Below are positions 28,234-39,359 of a stretch of 64,000 nucleotides of DNA, one piece after another. The stretch covers positions 1 to 64,000 of the forward strand of contig QVIN01000006.1 of the NCBI GenBank assembly GCA_003416985.1. Reading direction: 5' to 3'. The translations under genes and the position numbers were made by a program. The notes under the pieces were generated by a model. That model saw only the letters and a program-made list of their open reading frames with translations. It did no database searches and was not told the DNA's origin. Every line of letters starts with the position of its first letter. Position 1 is the stretch's first letter. This stretch comes from Duganella sp. BJB480. Lineage in GTDB: Bacteria > Pseudomonadota > Gammaproteobacteria > Burkholderiales > Burkholderiaceae_D.

Positions 28234-29105
28234 ACTCGCAACGCGCCGCCTGGTGTTTTGCCGGGCCGGCATTGCTGGTCATCGGCGTGTTCTTCTTCCT
28301 GCCCGTGCTGGCGGCGCTGGTCATGAGCCTGACCGACTTCGACATCTACGCGCTGGCCGACCTGCGCAACCTGCGCTTCGTCGGCCTGCGTAATTACACC
28401 GAGCTGCTGCAAACGCCGCTGTTCTGGCAGGCCTTGGGCAATACGCTGTACTTCGTCGTGGTGGGCGTGCCGCTGTCGATCGCCGCTTCGCTGGGCGCCG
28501 CGCTGCTGCTGCATTCGCGGCTGACGCGCTTCAAGGGCCTGTTCCGCACCGCCTTCTTCGCGCCGGTGGTGACATCGCTGGTGGCGGTGGCGGTGATCTG
28601 GCGTTACCTGCTGCACACGCGCTACGGCATGGTCAACCACGGCCTGGAGTTGCTGGGCATCTCGCCGGTGGACTGGCTCAACGATCCGCATTGGGCGATG
28701 CCGGCGATTATCCTGTTCGCGCTGTGGAAGAACTTCGGCTACAACATGATCATCTTCCTGGCCGGGCTGCAAAGCATCCCGGACGATCTGTACGAAGCGG
28801 CTGGCCTGGACGGCGCGGGCGTGTGGCAGCAGTTCCGCTACATCACCTGGCCGATGCTGGGGCCAACGCTGCTGATGGTCAGCATCCTGAGCATGTCGGG
28901 CTACTTCCAGCTGTTCGCCGAGCCGTATGTGATGACGCAGGGCGGGCCGGTGCAAAGCACGGTCAGTGTCTTGTACTTCATGTATGAGCAGGGCTTCAAA
29001 TGGTGGAACCTGGGCGCGGCGTCCGCCGTGGCCTTCATCCTGTTCGCGATCATGTTCTGCGTCACGCTGCTGCAGCTGCGCGTCGCCAAGGGAGTGGACG
29101 CATGA
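28230..29105 (+). CDS. ABC sugar transporter permease, MalF type
   Basis: A 291-residue protein with six membrane segments and the EAA loop YEAAGLDGAGVWQQFRYITWPML near residues 190-212, which contacts the ATPase. ATG at 28230 overlaps the stop of the binding protein. It pairs with the next permease to form the channel. Confidence 0.93.
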   Translation: MNSQRAAWCFAGPALLVIGVFFFLPVLAALVMSLTDFDIYALADLRNLRFVGLRNYTELLQTPLFWQALGNTLYFVVVGVPLSIAASLGAALLLHSRLTRFKGLFRTAFFAPVVTSLVAVAVIWRYLLHTRYGMVNHGLELLGISPVDWLNDPHWAMPAIILFALWKNFGYNMIIFLAGLQSIPDDLYEAAGLDGAGVWQQFRYITWPMLGPTLLMVSILSMSGYFQLFAEPYVMTQGGPVQSTVSVLYFMYEQGFKWWNLGAASAVAFILFAIMFCVTLLQLRVAKGVDA

Positions 29106-29932
29106 GCGCCCTGCATAACAAACCACGCGCACTGCTGCTCAACGTCCTGATGCTGGGCGCGGGCGCGTTGACGCTGTTCCCGCTGCTGTGGATGGTGTCG
29201 ACATCGTTGATGGCGCCAGGCGAATCGAGCAGCTTCCCGTTGCCGCTGCTGCCGCGCTCCGCCACATTGCATAACTATCGCGAGTTGTTCAGCCACGCGG
29301 GCATAGGCCAGTATCTGCTCAACAGCGTGCTGCTGTCTTGCGCGGCGACGCTGCTGTCATTGCTGTTCAACGTCAGCGCCGGCTATGCGTTCGCCAAGCT
29401 GCGCTTCCAGGGACGGGACCGCATCTTCAAGACTATGCTCGGCGCGCTGGTGATACCGAGCCAGGTGGCGATGCTGCCGCTGTTCCTGCTGCTGAAGTAT
29501 ATGGGGCTGGTGAACAGCTACGGCGCCGTGCTGGTGCCGGCGATGGCCGGCATCTTCGGCATCTTCCTGGTGCGGCAGTATGCGTTGACGATACCGGACG
29601 CGTTGTTGGAGGCGGCGCGCATGGACGGCGCCAGCGAGTTCCAGATATTCCGCATCATCGTGCTTCCGCTGCTGACGCCTATCCTGGTCACGCTGGGGAT
29701 CTTCACCTTCCTCGGAACGTGGAACGATTTCATGTGGCCGTTGATCGTATTGACCGACAAGGACTTGTACACGCTGCCGGTGGCACTGGCATCGCTGTCG
29801 CGTGAGCATGTGCAGGACAATGAGCTGATGATGGCCGGCTCGGTGCTCACCATCCTGCCGGTGCTGCTGTTGTTCCTCGGCCTGCAGCGCTACTACATAC
29901 AGGGCTTGCTGGTGGGGAGCGTCAAGGGATGA
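29102..29932 (+). CDS. ABC sugar transporter permease, MalG type
   Basis: A 276-residue protein with six membrane segments and an EAA loop (LEAARMDGASEFQIFRIIVLPL, about 168-189). ATG at 29102 overlaps the previous stop (ATGA); a longer in-frame reading inside the upstream gene is rejected. Its stop overlaps the next start in the same way. The ATPase for this transporter is at the end of the locus (38270). Confidence 0.93.
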   Translation: MSALHNKPRALLLNVLMLGAGALTLFPLLWMVSTSLMAPGESSSFPLPLLPRSATLHNYRELFSHAGIGQYLLNSVLLSCAATLLSLLFNVSAGYAFAKLRFQGRDRIFKTMLGALVIPSQVAMLPLFLLLKYMGLVNSYGAVLVPAMAGIFGIFLVRQYALTIPDALLEAARMDGASEFQIFRIIVLPLLTPILVTLGIFTFLGTWNDFMWPLIVLTDKDLYTLPVALASLSREHVQDNELMMAGSVLTILPVLLLFLGLQRYYIQGLLVGSVKG

Positions 29933-32900
29933 AGCGTCTCTTTACATTATTGGCCGCGTTCTGGATCACGGTGGCGGCACACGCCGGTGTGCTCGACGAT
30001 TTTTCGAATGTCGCCCTGTGGCAGGCGCAGGCCTCGGACGGCGTGCAGTCCAGGGCCAGCGCCGCCGACGGCGGCCTGCGGCTGGATTTCGACTTCGCGG
30101 GCCGTGGCGGCTATGCCTTCGCGCGCCGCAGCCTGCCGCTCGATCTGCCGGAGAACTACGAGATATCGTTCTACATCCGCGCCGATGCGCCGGTCAATCA
30201 CTTCGAGTTCAAGCTGACCGACGCCAGCGGCGACAACGTCTGGTGGTTCCAGCAGCAGAACTACGCCTTTCCAAAACAGTGGCAACTGGTGCGCGTCAAG
30301 AAGCGCCAGATCCTGTTCGCCTGGGGGCCGGCCAAGGATCACACATTGAAGCATGCCGACCGCATTGAATTCGTGGTCAGCGCGGGCAGCGGTGGCGGTA
30401 GCGGTTCGGTCTACATCCGTCAGTTGGCGATCCGCGAACTGCCACCCACGCCCAAGACGTGGCCGCAAGCGACAGCGCAGGCCTCGTCGGCGGCCGCGCA
30501 CGGCGGGGCGGCGCTGGCATTGGACGGCAATCCGGCGACGGCATGGATCAGCGCCGCAGGCAAACAGCAGCGGCTCGTGATCGACCTCGGCGCCGAGCGC
30601 GAGTTCGGTGGTCTGGCGCTGCATTGGCAGGGCCGCCGTTACGCGCGCCGCTACGATATCGAACTGTCCACCGATGGCAGCAATTGGCGCACGGTGCGCC
30701 GCGTTGTCGACGGCAATGGCGGCGACGACCCGCTGCGGTTGCCGGAATCGGAAGCGCGTTACATCCGCATTGCTTTGCACGACGGGCCGGCGGCTAGTTA
30801 CGCGTTGGCAGAAGTGGAACTGAAAGACCTGGCCTACGGCGCCACGCCCAACGATTTTATCTCCGCAGTGGCGCAAGGCGCGCAACGCGGCCTTTATCCA
30901 CGCGGCTTCTCCGGCCAGCAGCCTTACTGGACGCTGGTGGGCGTGGACGGCGGCGGCGATCATAGTGCACTGATTTCCGAGGACGGCGCCATCGAGGCAC
31001 GCCAGGGCGGCTTCTCGGTCGAGCCTTTCGTCGAGGACGGCGGAAAGCTGGTGAGCTGGGCCGACGTCAAAGTCACCCAGAGCCTGCGCGACGGCTATCT
31101 TCCCGTGCCCACGGTGCGGTGGCGGCATCCTTCGTGGACGCTGGACGTGACCGCAGCGGCGACAGGCACGCCCGCGTCATCGCAACTGCTGGCGCGCTAC
31201 GAACTGAAAAACCTCTCCGGCACAAGCAGGAAATTGAAGCTGGTGCTGGCCGTGCGGCCCTTCCAGGTGAACGCGCCGCGCCAGTTCCTCAACACGCCGG
31301 GCGGTTTCAGCGCGATCAACGACCTTGCATGGGATGGCAAGGCGCTGGCCGTCAATGGCGACGCCAAGGTGTACCCGTTGGAACGGCCGGCCAGCGTGGC
31401 GCTGGCGTCGTTCGATGCCGGCCTGCTGCCGCGCGCGCCCTCCGCCATCGCGCGAACCGCCGTCGAGCGAACCGCACACGACGACATCGGTATGGCCTCG
31501 GCCGCGTTGACCTATGAGATTGCGCTGCCGCCGCACGGCAGCGTGGTGTTGGGAGCGGTCCTGCCGATGGCCGGCGGGGTCGAAGCCCACGCACCGGAAG
31601 GCGCGTGCGCCGACTGGCTGACGCGGGAGCAGGAAAAAGTGGCGAACGAATGGCGCGTCAGGCTGAATCAGGTCACGCTCCGCATGCCACCGGCCGGCCA
31701 GCACATGGCCGATACGCTGCGCTCATCGCTGGCCCACATCCTGATGACCCGGGAAGGTGCGGCGCTGCAGCCGGGTACGCGCTCCTACCGCCGCTCCTGG
31801 ATACGCGACGGCGCCATGATGTCCGAAGCCCTGCTGCGACTAGGGCAGCCGGAAATCGTCGCCGACTACCTGCGCTGGTACGCGCCATACCAGTTCGACA
31901 GCGGCAAGGTGCCGTGCTGCGTGGACCGCCGTGGCGCCGATCCTGTACCGGAAAACGACAGTCACGGGCAGTTGATCTTCCTCGCCGCCGAACTGTATCG
32001 CTACACGCAGGACAAGGCCGCGCTGTCCGCAGCCTGGCCGCGCATGGATGCCGCCGCGCGCTACATGGAATCCCTGCGCCAGTCCGAACGCACGGACGCC
32101 AACCGGACCGCGGAACGTCGCTCGCTCTTTGGCCTGATGCCGGCATCGATCAGCCATGAAGGCTATTCCGAAAAGCCGATGCACTCCTACTGGGACGACT
32201 TCTGGGCCCTGCGTGGCTACAAGGACGCGGCAGACATGGCGGCGATATTGGGCGACGACACCGCCGCGCGGCGGCTGTCCGCGCAGCGCGACGAATTCCG
32301 CCACGACCTGTACGCATCGCTGGCCGCCAGCACCGTCACGCACAAAGTGGACTACATGCCCGGCGCGGCGGAGTTGGGCGACTTCGATCCCACCTCGTCC
32401 ACCATCGCGTTGACGCCCGGTGGCGAACAGCAGCAACTGCCGCCGGCGATGTTGCGGGCGACTTACGAAAAATACTGGGACTTCTTCGCCGCCCGCCGCG
32501 ACGGCAGCAAAGCATGGGAAGACTACACTCCCTACGAACTGCGCAACGTCAGCGCCTTCATCCGCCTAGGCTGGCGCGAGCGCGCCGCCGAGCTGCTCGA
32601 CTACTTTTACGCCGATCAACGCCCGGCCGCATGGAACCAGTGGGCCGAAGTGGTCGGCCGCGATGCGCGACAACCGCGCTTTCTCGGCGATATGCCGCAC
32701 GGGTGGATCTCTTCCGACTACATCCGCGCCGCACTCGACTCCTTCGCCTACGAACGCGAATCCGACCACGCGCTGCTGCTGGGCGAGGGCATCCCCAACA
32801 CCTGGTTGCAAGGCGATGGCATCGGCCTGCACGGCTTGCGCACGCCATACGGCCCGCTCAGCTACACGCTGGCGGCGCAGGGCGGCCGGCTCACGCTCCG

Positions 32901-33069
32901 AATAGAAGCGATGCGGCGCATGCCACCCGGCGGCGTGATTTACAACTGGCCCTGGGCCGGCACACCGGGCGCCGCGCGTCTGAACGGGCAGCCTGCGGCC
33001 TTGCAGGGCAAGCAGATCACGATCACCAGTCTTCCAGCGGTTTTGCAGATCGATGCCGCACCGTTTTAA
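29929..33069 (+). CDS. Exported modular glycosidase-like protein with CIA30-like and F5/8-type (discoidin) domains
   Basis: A 1046-residue protein with a signal peptide (about 1-19). An N-terminal jelly-roll (DDFSN start, about 22-165) resembles CIA30/carbohydrate-binding folds; an F5/8 type C domain follows (about 180-300, with LDGNPATAWIS and SEARYIRIAL). The rest looks like a beta-sandwich plus an (alpha/alpha)6 catalytic region (about 560-1000) with SYRRSWIRDGAMMSEALL and HSYWDDFWALRGY. The WIRDGA acidic residue is typical of (alpha/alpha)6 glycosidases. No CAZy family could be named with certainty. It is coupled to the permease upstream, so it probably trims glucan in the periplasm before import. 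Confidence 0.72.
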   Translation: MKRLFTLLAAFWITVAAHAGVLDDFSNVALWQAQASDGVQSRASAADGGLRLDFDFAGRGGYAFARRSLPLDLPENYEISFYIRADAPVNHFEFKLTDASGDNVWWFQQQNYAFPKQWQLVRVKKRQILFAWGPAKDHTLKHADRIEFVVSAGSGGGSGSVYIRQLAIRELPPTPKTWPQATAQASSAAAHGGAALALDGNPATAWISAAGKQQRLVIDLGAEREFGGLALHWQGRRYARRYDIELSTDGSNWRTVRRVVDGNGGDDPLRLPESEARYIRIALHDGPAASYALAEVELKDLAYGATPNDFISAVAQGAQRGLYPRGFSGQQPYWTLVGVDGGGDHSALISEDGAIEARQGGFSVEPFVEDGGKLVSWADVKVTQSLRDGYLPVPTVRWRHPSWTLDVTAAATGTPASSQLLARYELKNLSGTSRKLKLVLAVRPFQVNAPRQFLNTPGGFSAINDLAWDGKALAVNGDAKVYPLERPASVALASFDAGLLPRAPSAIARTAVERTAHDDIGMASAALTYEIALPPHGSVVLGAVLPMAGGVEAHAPEGACADWLTREQEKVANEWRVRLNQVTLRMPPAGQHMADTLRSSLAHILMTREGAALQPGTRSYRRSWIRDGAMMSEALLRLGQPEIVADYLRWYAPYQFDSGKVPCCVDRRGADPVPENDSHGQLIFLAAELYRYTQDKAALSAAWPRMDAAARYMESLRQSERTDANRTAERRSLFGLMPASISHEGYSEKPMHSYWDDFWALRGYKDAADMAAILGDDTAARRLSAQRDEFRHDLYASLAASTVTHKVDYMPGAAELGDFDPTSSTIALTPGGEQQQLPPAMLRATYEKYWDFFAARRDGSKAWEDYTPYELRNVSAFIRLGWRERAAELLDYFYADQRPAAWNQWAEVVGRDARQPRFLGDMPHGWISSDYIRAALDSFAYERESDHALLLGEGIPNTWLQGDGIGLHGLRTPYGPLSYTLAAQGGRLTLRIEAMRRMPPGGVIYNWPWAGTPGAARLNGQPAALQGKQITITSLPAVLQIDAAPF

Positions 33070-33093
33070 CTTCCGCCTCAAAGGGATTTTTAC

Positions 33094-34452
33094 ATGAACA
33101 AAGCCATTCAATTTCCAGCCAACTTCCTGTGGGGCAGCGCCACGTCGGCCTATCAGATCGAAGGATCGCCGCTGGCCGATGGTGCGGGAGCCAGTATCTG
33201 GCAGCGTTTCTGCGCGGTGCCCGGCAATGTGCGCGACGGCGACCACGGCGACATCGCCTGCGACCACTACAACCGCTACAAGGAGGACGTGGCGCTGATG
33301 GTCAAGCTGGGATTGAAGGCCTATCGTTTCAGCGTATCGTGGAGCCGCATCCTGCCCCAAGGTCGCGGCGCGGTGAACCAGGCCGGCCTGGATTTCTACA
33401 GCCGCCTGATCGACGAGCTGCTTGCCAACGGCATCGAACCGATGGTGACGCTGTATCACTGGGATATGCCGGCGGCGTTGGACGACCGGGGCGGTTGGCT
33501 CAATCCCGATATCGCCGACTGGTTCACCGACTACGCGCGCGTGCTGTTCCGCGCCTTCGACGGCCGCGTCAAATCCTGGGCCACGCTGAACGAGCCGTGG
33601 GTGGTGACGGACGGCGGCTACCTCCACGGCACTCTCGCTCCCGGCCATCGCAACCTGCACGAGGCGGCGCTGGCCAGCCATAACCTGATGCGCGCGCACG
33701 GCAGCGCCGTCAAGGCCTACCGTGAAGAGGGCAGGTACCAGATCGGCATCGTCGTCAACATCGAACCCAAATATCCGGCCAGCCAGTCGCAGGCCGACCT
33801 CGATGCGACCCGCCGCGCCGACGCCTACATGAACCGTCAATACCTCGACCCGATCTTCCTCGGCGCCTATCCGCCGGAGATGAAGGAGATTTTTGGCGAC
33901 GCCTGGCCCGACTGGCCCGCCGCCGACTTCGACCTGATCGGCCAGAAGCTGGACTTCGTCGGCATCAACTACTACACCCGCAGCGTGGTGCGCCACGAAC
34001 CGGCGCACTGGCCGCTGCGCGTTGCGCCGGTTCGCCAGACGCAGGCCACCTACACGGAAACCGGCTGGGAGGTCTTCCCGCAAGGGCTGACCGATACACT
34101 GGTCAATTTCAAGCAGCGCTATGGCGACACGCCGCTGTATGTGATGGAGAACGGCTCCGCCTTCTACGACCCGCCGCAGGCGGAGGATGGGCGGGTGCAC
34201 GATCCGCTGCGCGTGAGCTGCCTGCGCAAGAACATGGGCGCGCTGCACGCGGCGCTGGAACTGGGCGTGGACCTGCGCGGCTACATGGTGTGGTCGCTGC
34301 TGGACAACCTCGAATGGTCGCTGGGTTTTTCCAAGCGCTTCGGTATCATCCACGTCAACTTCGAAACCCAGCAGCGCACCCTGAAGGACAGCGCGCTGCT
34401 GTATGCCGACATCGTCGCCAGCAATGGCGCCTGCCTGAACCAACCGGTATAA
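33094..34452 (+). CDS. GH1 beta-glucosidase
   Basis: A 452-residue cytosolic (beta/alpha)8 retaining beta-glucosidase. The N-terminal FLWGSATSAYQIEG signature, acid/base TLNEP (Glu167) and nucleophile in VMENG (Glu352) are present; Met replaces the usual Thr before the nucleophile. WSLLDNLEWSLGFSKRFG is typical for aglycone binding. With no signal peptide it would act on imported di- or oligosaccharides released by the GH94 enzyme. Lies 24 nt behind the modular protein and 4 nt before the GH94 gene. Confidence 0.95.
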   Translation: MNKAIQFPANFLWGSATSAYQIEGSPLADGAGASIWQRFCAVPGNVRDGDHGDIACDHYNRYKEDVALMVKLGLKAYRFSVSWSRILPQGRGAVNQAGLDFYSRLIDELLANGIEPMVTLYHWDMPAALDDRGGWLNPDIADWFTDYARVLFRAFDGRVKSWATLNEPWVVTDGGYLHGTLAPGHRNLHEAALASHNLMRAHGSAVKAYREEGRYQIGIVVNIEPKYPASQSQADLDATRRADAYMNRQYLDPIFLGAYPPEMKEIFGDAWPDWPAADFDLIGQKLDFVGINYYTRSVVRHEPAHWPLRVAPVRQTQATYTETGWEVFPQGLTDTLVNFKQRYGDTPLYVMENGSAFYDPPQAEDGRVHDPLRVSCLRKNMGALHAALELGVDLRGYMVWSLLDNLEWSLGFSKRFGIIHVNFETQQRTLKDSALLYADIVASNGACLNQPV

Positions 34453-34456
34453 CGCC

Positions 34457-37400
34457 ATGCCTACTCCTGAACTGTCGCGTCACGCGCAACTGCTTTCCAA
34501 CGGCAGCTTTACCACATTGATCACCGGCGCCGGCACCGGCTTCAGTCGCGTTGGCGATACCATGCTGTCGCGCTGGAGCGGCGACCGCATCGAGGATGCA
34601 GAGGGCTATTTCTTCTATCTGCGTGACGCCACGGGCGGCCAGCTTTGGTCGCTGGCCGCGCAGCCCGGCGCGGCCGATGCCGCCGGCGTGCGGCGCTGGG
34701 CGGGCGGCGATGCCGGCAGCTGCTGGATCGGCGTGGTTGCCCATGGCATCGAGGCGCGCATGGGAATCGCCGTCGATCCGCAACGGGACGTGGAGCTGCG
34801 CAGCGTCTTGCTGAATAATTTGTCGGACATCGAGCGTACGATTGAAGTGACCAGCTACCTGGAGGTCGTGCTGAATCGCCAAGCCGACGAGGCTTCGCAT
34901 CCGGCGTTCTCCAAACTGTTTGTGCAGACGGAGTTCGACGCCGCCACCGGCGCCCTGCTGGCGCGGCGCCGTCCTCGTGGCGAAGGGGAGGCCGGCCTCT
35001 GGATGGTGCACGCCGCAGCCGGTGGCGCCGCAGCCGGATACGAGACGGATCGCACCCGCTTTATCGGCCGTGGACGCGATCTGCGCGCGCCGACGGGACT
35101 GGACGGCGAACTGTCCGACACCGTCGGCAACGTGCTTGATCCGGCCTTCAGCCTGCGCCGCCGCGTTGTGCTCCGGCCGGGCGAACAGGTGCGGCTGGTC
35201 TTCATGCTGGGCGCGGCGCCGGGCCGCGATCAGGCATTGGCGCTGACATCGGCGATGGACGCCGGCGGCCAGCCGCTGTTCGATGCCGCGCGCGCCGCAG
35301 GCAGCGCGTTGCAGCAGCGGATCGGGCTCACGGACACGCAGGCTGAGTATTGCCAGCGCCTGGTGGTCGCCATGTTGTACGGGCAGTCGGCTGTGCGCGT
35401 GCCGGCATCCACGGCGGCCATCGCCAGCGCGGTGGTCAGCGGGGCCGCCGAGGCGGGTGGCATGCGGAGCTCCGATTTGCCCGCCGGCCCGATGATACTG
35501 CTGCGCAGCGTGGGCCGCATCGACGCGAGCGTCGATTTGATGCTGCGCGCGCGCCGCTACTGGGCCGCGTTGGGCATGCCGCTGAACGTGCTGCTGGTGG
35601 CCGATGGCCGTGGGCCGCAACAGGAGGGCGTCTATCAACGCAGGCCGGACGAAATCCCGCCGGCTGAGATGGCGAACATCGAACTGAACGCCTTGCTGAT
35701 CGTACGCGGAGGCTTGCCTGCGCTGGGTGACGTCGACGGCGCGGCCCACGCGCCACCCCGGATGCCAGAGACGCTGGCCGATGGACCCGCCGCGCTGCCG
35801 GGCAGGCCGCTGCTGCGCTTCTTCAACGGTAATGGCGGCTTCTCCGAGGCGGGCGATGAATATGTGATCCGCATGAACTGGGATGCGGAGCGCGGCCTGC
35901 ACCGGCCACCGCTGGCGTGGACCAACGCCATCTCCAATGAAGGCTTCGGCTTCCTGGTCAGCGAGAGCGGCGCGGGCTATACATGGAGCCGCAACAGCCG
36001 CGTGCACCGCCTTACCCCGTGGTACAACGACCCGATTCGCGACCCTCACGGCGAAGCACTCTACCTGCGCGACGAGGACAGCGGAGTATTCTGGTCGCCG
36101 CTTCCCGGCCCGGTTCCCGCCGGTGCCGGCTACGAGGCCGCGCATGGATTTGGTTATTCGCGCTTCCGCCACGCCAGCCACGAGCTTGAGCAGGAAACCG
36201 TCATGTTCGTGCCGCGCCATGATCCGGTGAAGATCGTGCGCGTGCGCGTGACCAATCGCGGTGCCGCAACCCGCAGACTGTCATTGTTCTCCTACCAGCG
36301 CCTGGTGTTGGGCGGCACGCCGGCCGACAGCAGCCGCTTCGTCGTCACCGAGCATGACGCCAGTGGCGTGCTGCTGGCCCACAATCCGCTGGCCGGCCAG
36401 TTCGCCGACGGCGTGACCTTCGCCGCTGCATTGCCCGGCGCCGGCGCAGCCGTCTATTACAGTGCCGACCGCGCCGCCTTCATCGGCCGTCACGGTAGCC
36501 CGGCGAATCCGGCCGCGCTGGCGGCGCCCCGGCTGGACGGCGCCACCGGCGCCGGCCTTGATCCCTGCGCGGCGCTCCAGACTGTGCATGAACTGGCGCC
36601 AGGCGCCACGCTGGAATGCGTATTCCTGCTGGGCGAAACGGTGGAGCGCAAGGGCGCTCTGGACCTGGTGCGGCGCTACCGCGAACCGGGCGCGGTGCAA
36701 AAGGCTTTCGATGAGATCACGGCCTTCTGGCGCCATACCGTCGGCGCGGTGCAGGTGACCACGCCGGCTCCCGCCGTGGACCTGATGCAGAACGGCTGGC
36801 TGGCCTATCAAAACCTGAGCTGCCGCATCTGGGGCCGCTCGGCGTTCTACCAATCCGGTGGAGCGCTGGGCTACCGCGACCAGCTGCAGGATTCCAGCGC
36901 GATGATCTACGCCCGCCCCGACCTGACGCGCCAGCAGATCCGCATACACGCCGCGCACCAGTTTGTGGAAGGCGATGTGCTGCACTGGTGGCACACGGCG
37001 CCGATGGAGCAGGGCCTGCGCACGCGCTTCTCGGACGATCTGCTATGGCTGCCGTACATCACGGCTTTCTACATCGGCACCACCGGCGACTGGAGCGTGC
37101 TCGATGAGGTGGAGCCGTTCCTGACCGCGCCGCTGCTGGAGGAGGGCGAGGACGAGGTGTACCTGAAGCCGGAACTGTCCGGCATCAGCGGCGACGTCTA
37201 CGAGCATTGCTGCCGCGCGCTGGACCGCTCGCTGACGCAGGGCGCGCACGGCCTGCCGCTGATGGGCACCGGCGACTGGAATGATGGCATGAACCGCGTT
37301 GGCCGCGAAGGGCGCGGCGAGAGCGTGTGGATGGGCTTTTTCCTCTCCCGCATCATCAAGGACTTCCTGCCGATCTGCGAGAAGCGCGGCGACAGCACGC

Positions 37401-38257
37401 GCGTGAAGTTCTACCGTGCCTACCATGATCATCTGGACCACGCGCTCAACGCCGACGGCTGGGATGGCGAGTGGTACCGCCGTGCCTTCTACGATAACGG
37501 CGCGGTGATCGGCTCCAAAGACAGCGATGAATGCCAGATCGATGCGCTGGCCCAGGCCTGGGCCATCATCTCGGAGGTGGCTCCGCCGCTGCGTGCCAAC
37601 CAGGCGCTCGATGCGATGGAGCAGCGCCTGGTGTCCGAGCCGGACAAACTGATACGCCTGCTGACGCCAGCTTTCGTCAACACGCCGAACGATCCCGGTT
37701 ACATCAAGGGTTACGTGGCCGGCGTGCGCGAGAACGGCGGCCAATACACGCACGCCGCCTGCTGGGCCGTGCGGGCGATGGCCGAAGCGGGGCGCCGCGA
37801 CCGCGCCGCGACGCTGCTGGAGATGCTCAGCCCCGTCAGCCACGCGCTGGATCCCGCTGCGGTGGCCGTGTATCAGGTCGAGCCCTACGTGATCGCCGCC
37901 GACATCTACGGCGAAGCGCCGCACGTCGGGCGCGGCGGCTGGACCTGGTACACCGGCTCTTCGGGATGGATGTATCGTGTGGGACTGGAATCGGTGCTTG
38001 GCTTCCGCATCGAGGGCGGCGACACCATCGTGCTGGCGCCCCGCATTCCGGACGAGTGGCCGGAGTTCAGCATCCGCCATCAACTGCCGGATGATGGCGG
38101 CAGCTACGAGATCGTCGTGCGCAATCCGCAGCGCCGCGCAGGCTCGGTGCTGCACGCCGCGCTGGATGGTGCGTCGTTGGCGGTGCACGGCGGTGTTGCG
38201 CGCATACCGATGCGGCGCGACGGTGCGGCGCATCGCGTCGAACTGGTGCTTGGCTAA
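34457..38257 (+). CDS. GH94 phosphorylase related to the C-terminal half of cyclic beta-1,2-glucan synthase
   Basis: A 1266-residue cytosolic protein with no signal peptide. Two N-terminal GH94 beta-sandwich units repeat: LSNGSFTTLITGAGTGFSR near residue 13 and ISNEGFGFLVSESGAGYTW near 491. The (alpha/alpha)6 catalytic domain carries the general-acid motif MGTGDWNDGMN (Asp940), and a C-terminal domain includes GGWTWYTGSSGW. The doubled architecture is that of the phosphorylase part of NdvB/ChvB, without its glycosyltransferase half. Family members phosphorolyse beta-1,2-glucan or related beta-glucosides. In this context a 1,2-beta-oligoglucan phosphorylase feeding glucose 1-phosphate to metabolism is the likeliest reading; a beta-1,3- or beta-1,4-specific enzyme remains possible. 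Confidence 0.85.
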   Translation: MPTPELSRHAQLLSNGSFTTLITGAGTGFSRVGDTMLSRWSGDRIEDAEGYFFYLRDATGGQLWSLAAQPGAADAAGVRRWAGGDAGSCWIGVVAHGIEARMGIAVDPQRDVELRSVLLNNLSDIERTIEVTSYLEVVLNRQADEASHPAFSKLFVQTEFDAATGALLARRRPRGEGEAGLWMVHAAAGGAAAGYETDRTRFIGRGRDLRAPTGLDGELSDTVGNVLDPAFSLRRRVVLRPGEQVRLVFMLGAAPGRDQALALTSAMDAGGQPLFDAARAAGSALQQRIGLTDTQAEYCQRLVVAMLYGQSAVRVPASTAAIASAVVSGAAEAGGMRSSDLPAGPMILLRSVGRIDASVDLMLRARRYWAALGMPLNVLLVADGRGPQQEGVYQRRPDEIPPAEMANIELNALLIVRGGLPALGDVDGAAHAPPRMPETLADGPAALPGRPLLRFFNGNGGFSEAGDEYVIRMNWDAERGLHRPPLAWTNAISNEGFGFLVSESGAGYTWSRNSRVHRLTPWYNDPIRDPHGEALYLRDEDSGVFWSPLPGPVPAGAGYEAAHGFGYSRFRHASHELEQETVMFVPRHDPVKIVRVRVTNRGAATRRLSLFSYQRLVLGGTPADSSRFVVTEHDASGVLLAHNPLAGQFADGVTFAAALPGAGAAVYYSADRAAFIGRHGSPANPAALAAPRLDGATGAGLDPCAALQTVHELAPGATLECVFLLGETVERKGALDLVRRYREPGAVQKAFDEITAFWRHTVGAVQVTTPAPAVDLMQNGWLAYQNLSCRIWGRSAFYQSGGALGYRDQLQDSSAMIYARPDLTRQQIRIHAAHQFVEGDVLHWWHTAPMEQGLRTRFSDDLLWLPYITAFYIGTTGDWSVLDEVEPFLTAPLLEEGEDEVYLKPELSGISGDVYEHCCRALDRSLTQGAHGLPLMGTGDWNDGMNRVGREGRGESVWMGFFLSRIIKDFLPICEKRGDSTRVKFYRAYHDHLDHALNADGWDGEWYRRAFYDNGAVIGSKDSDECQIDALAQAWAIISEVAPPLRANQALDAMEQRLVSEPDKLIRLLTPAFVNTPNDPGYIKGYVAGVRENGGQYTHAACWAVRAMAEAGRRDRAATLLEMLSPVSHALDPAAVAVYQVEPYVIAADIYGEAPHVGRGGWTWYTGSSGWMYRVGLESVLGFRIEGGDTIVLAPRIPDEWPEFSIRHQLPDDGGSYEIVVRNPQRRAGSVLHAALDGASLAVHGGVARIPMRRDGAAHRVELVLG

Positions 38258-38269
38258 CAGGGGAATGGC

Positions 38270-39349
<1,080 letters not shown>

Positions 39350-39359
39350 CCTGGCAAGG

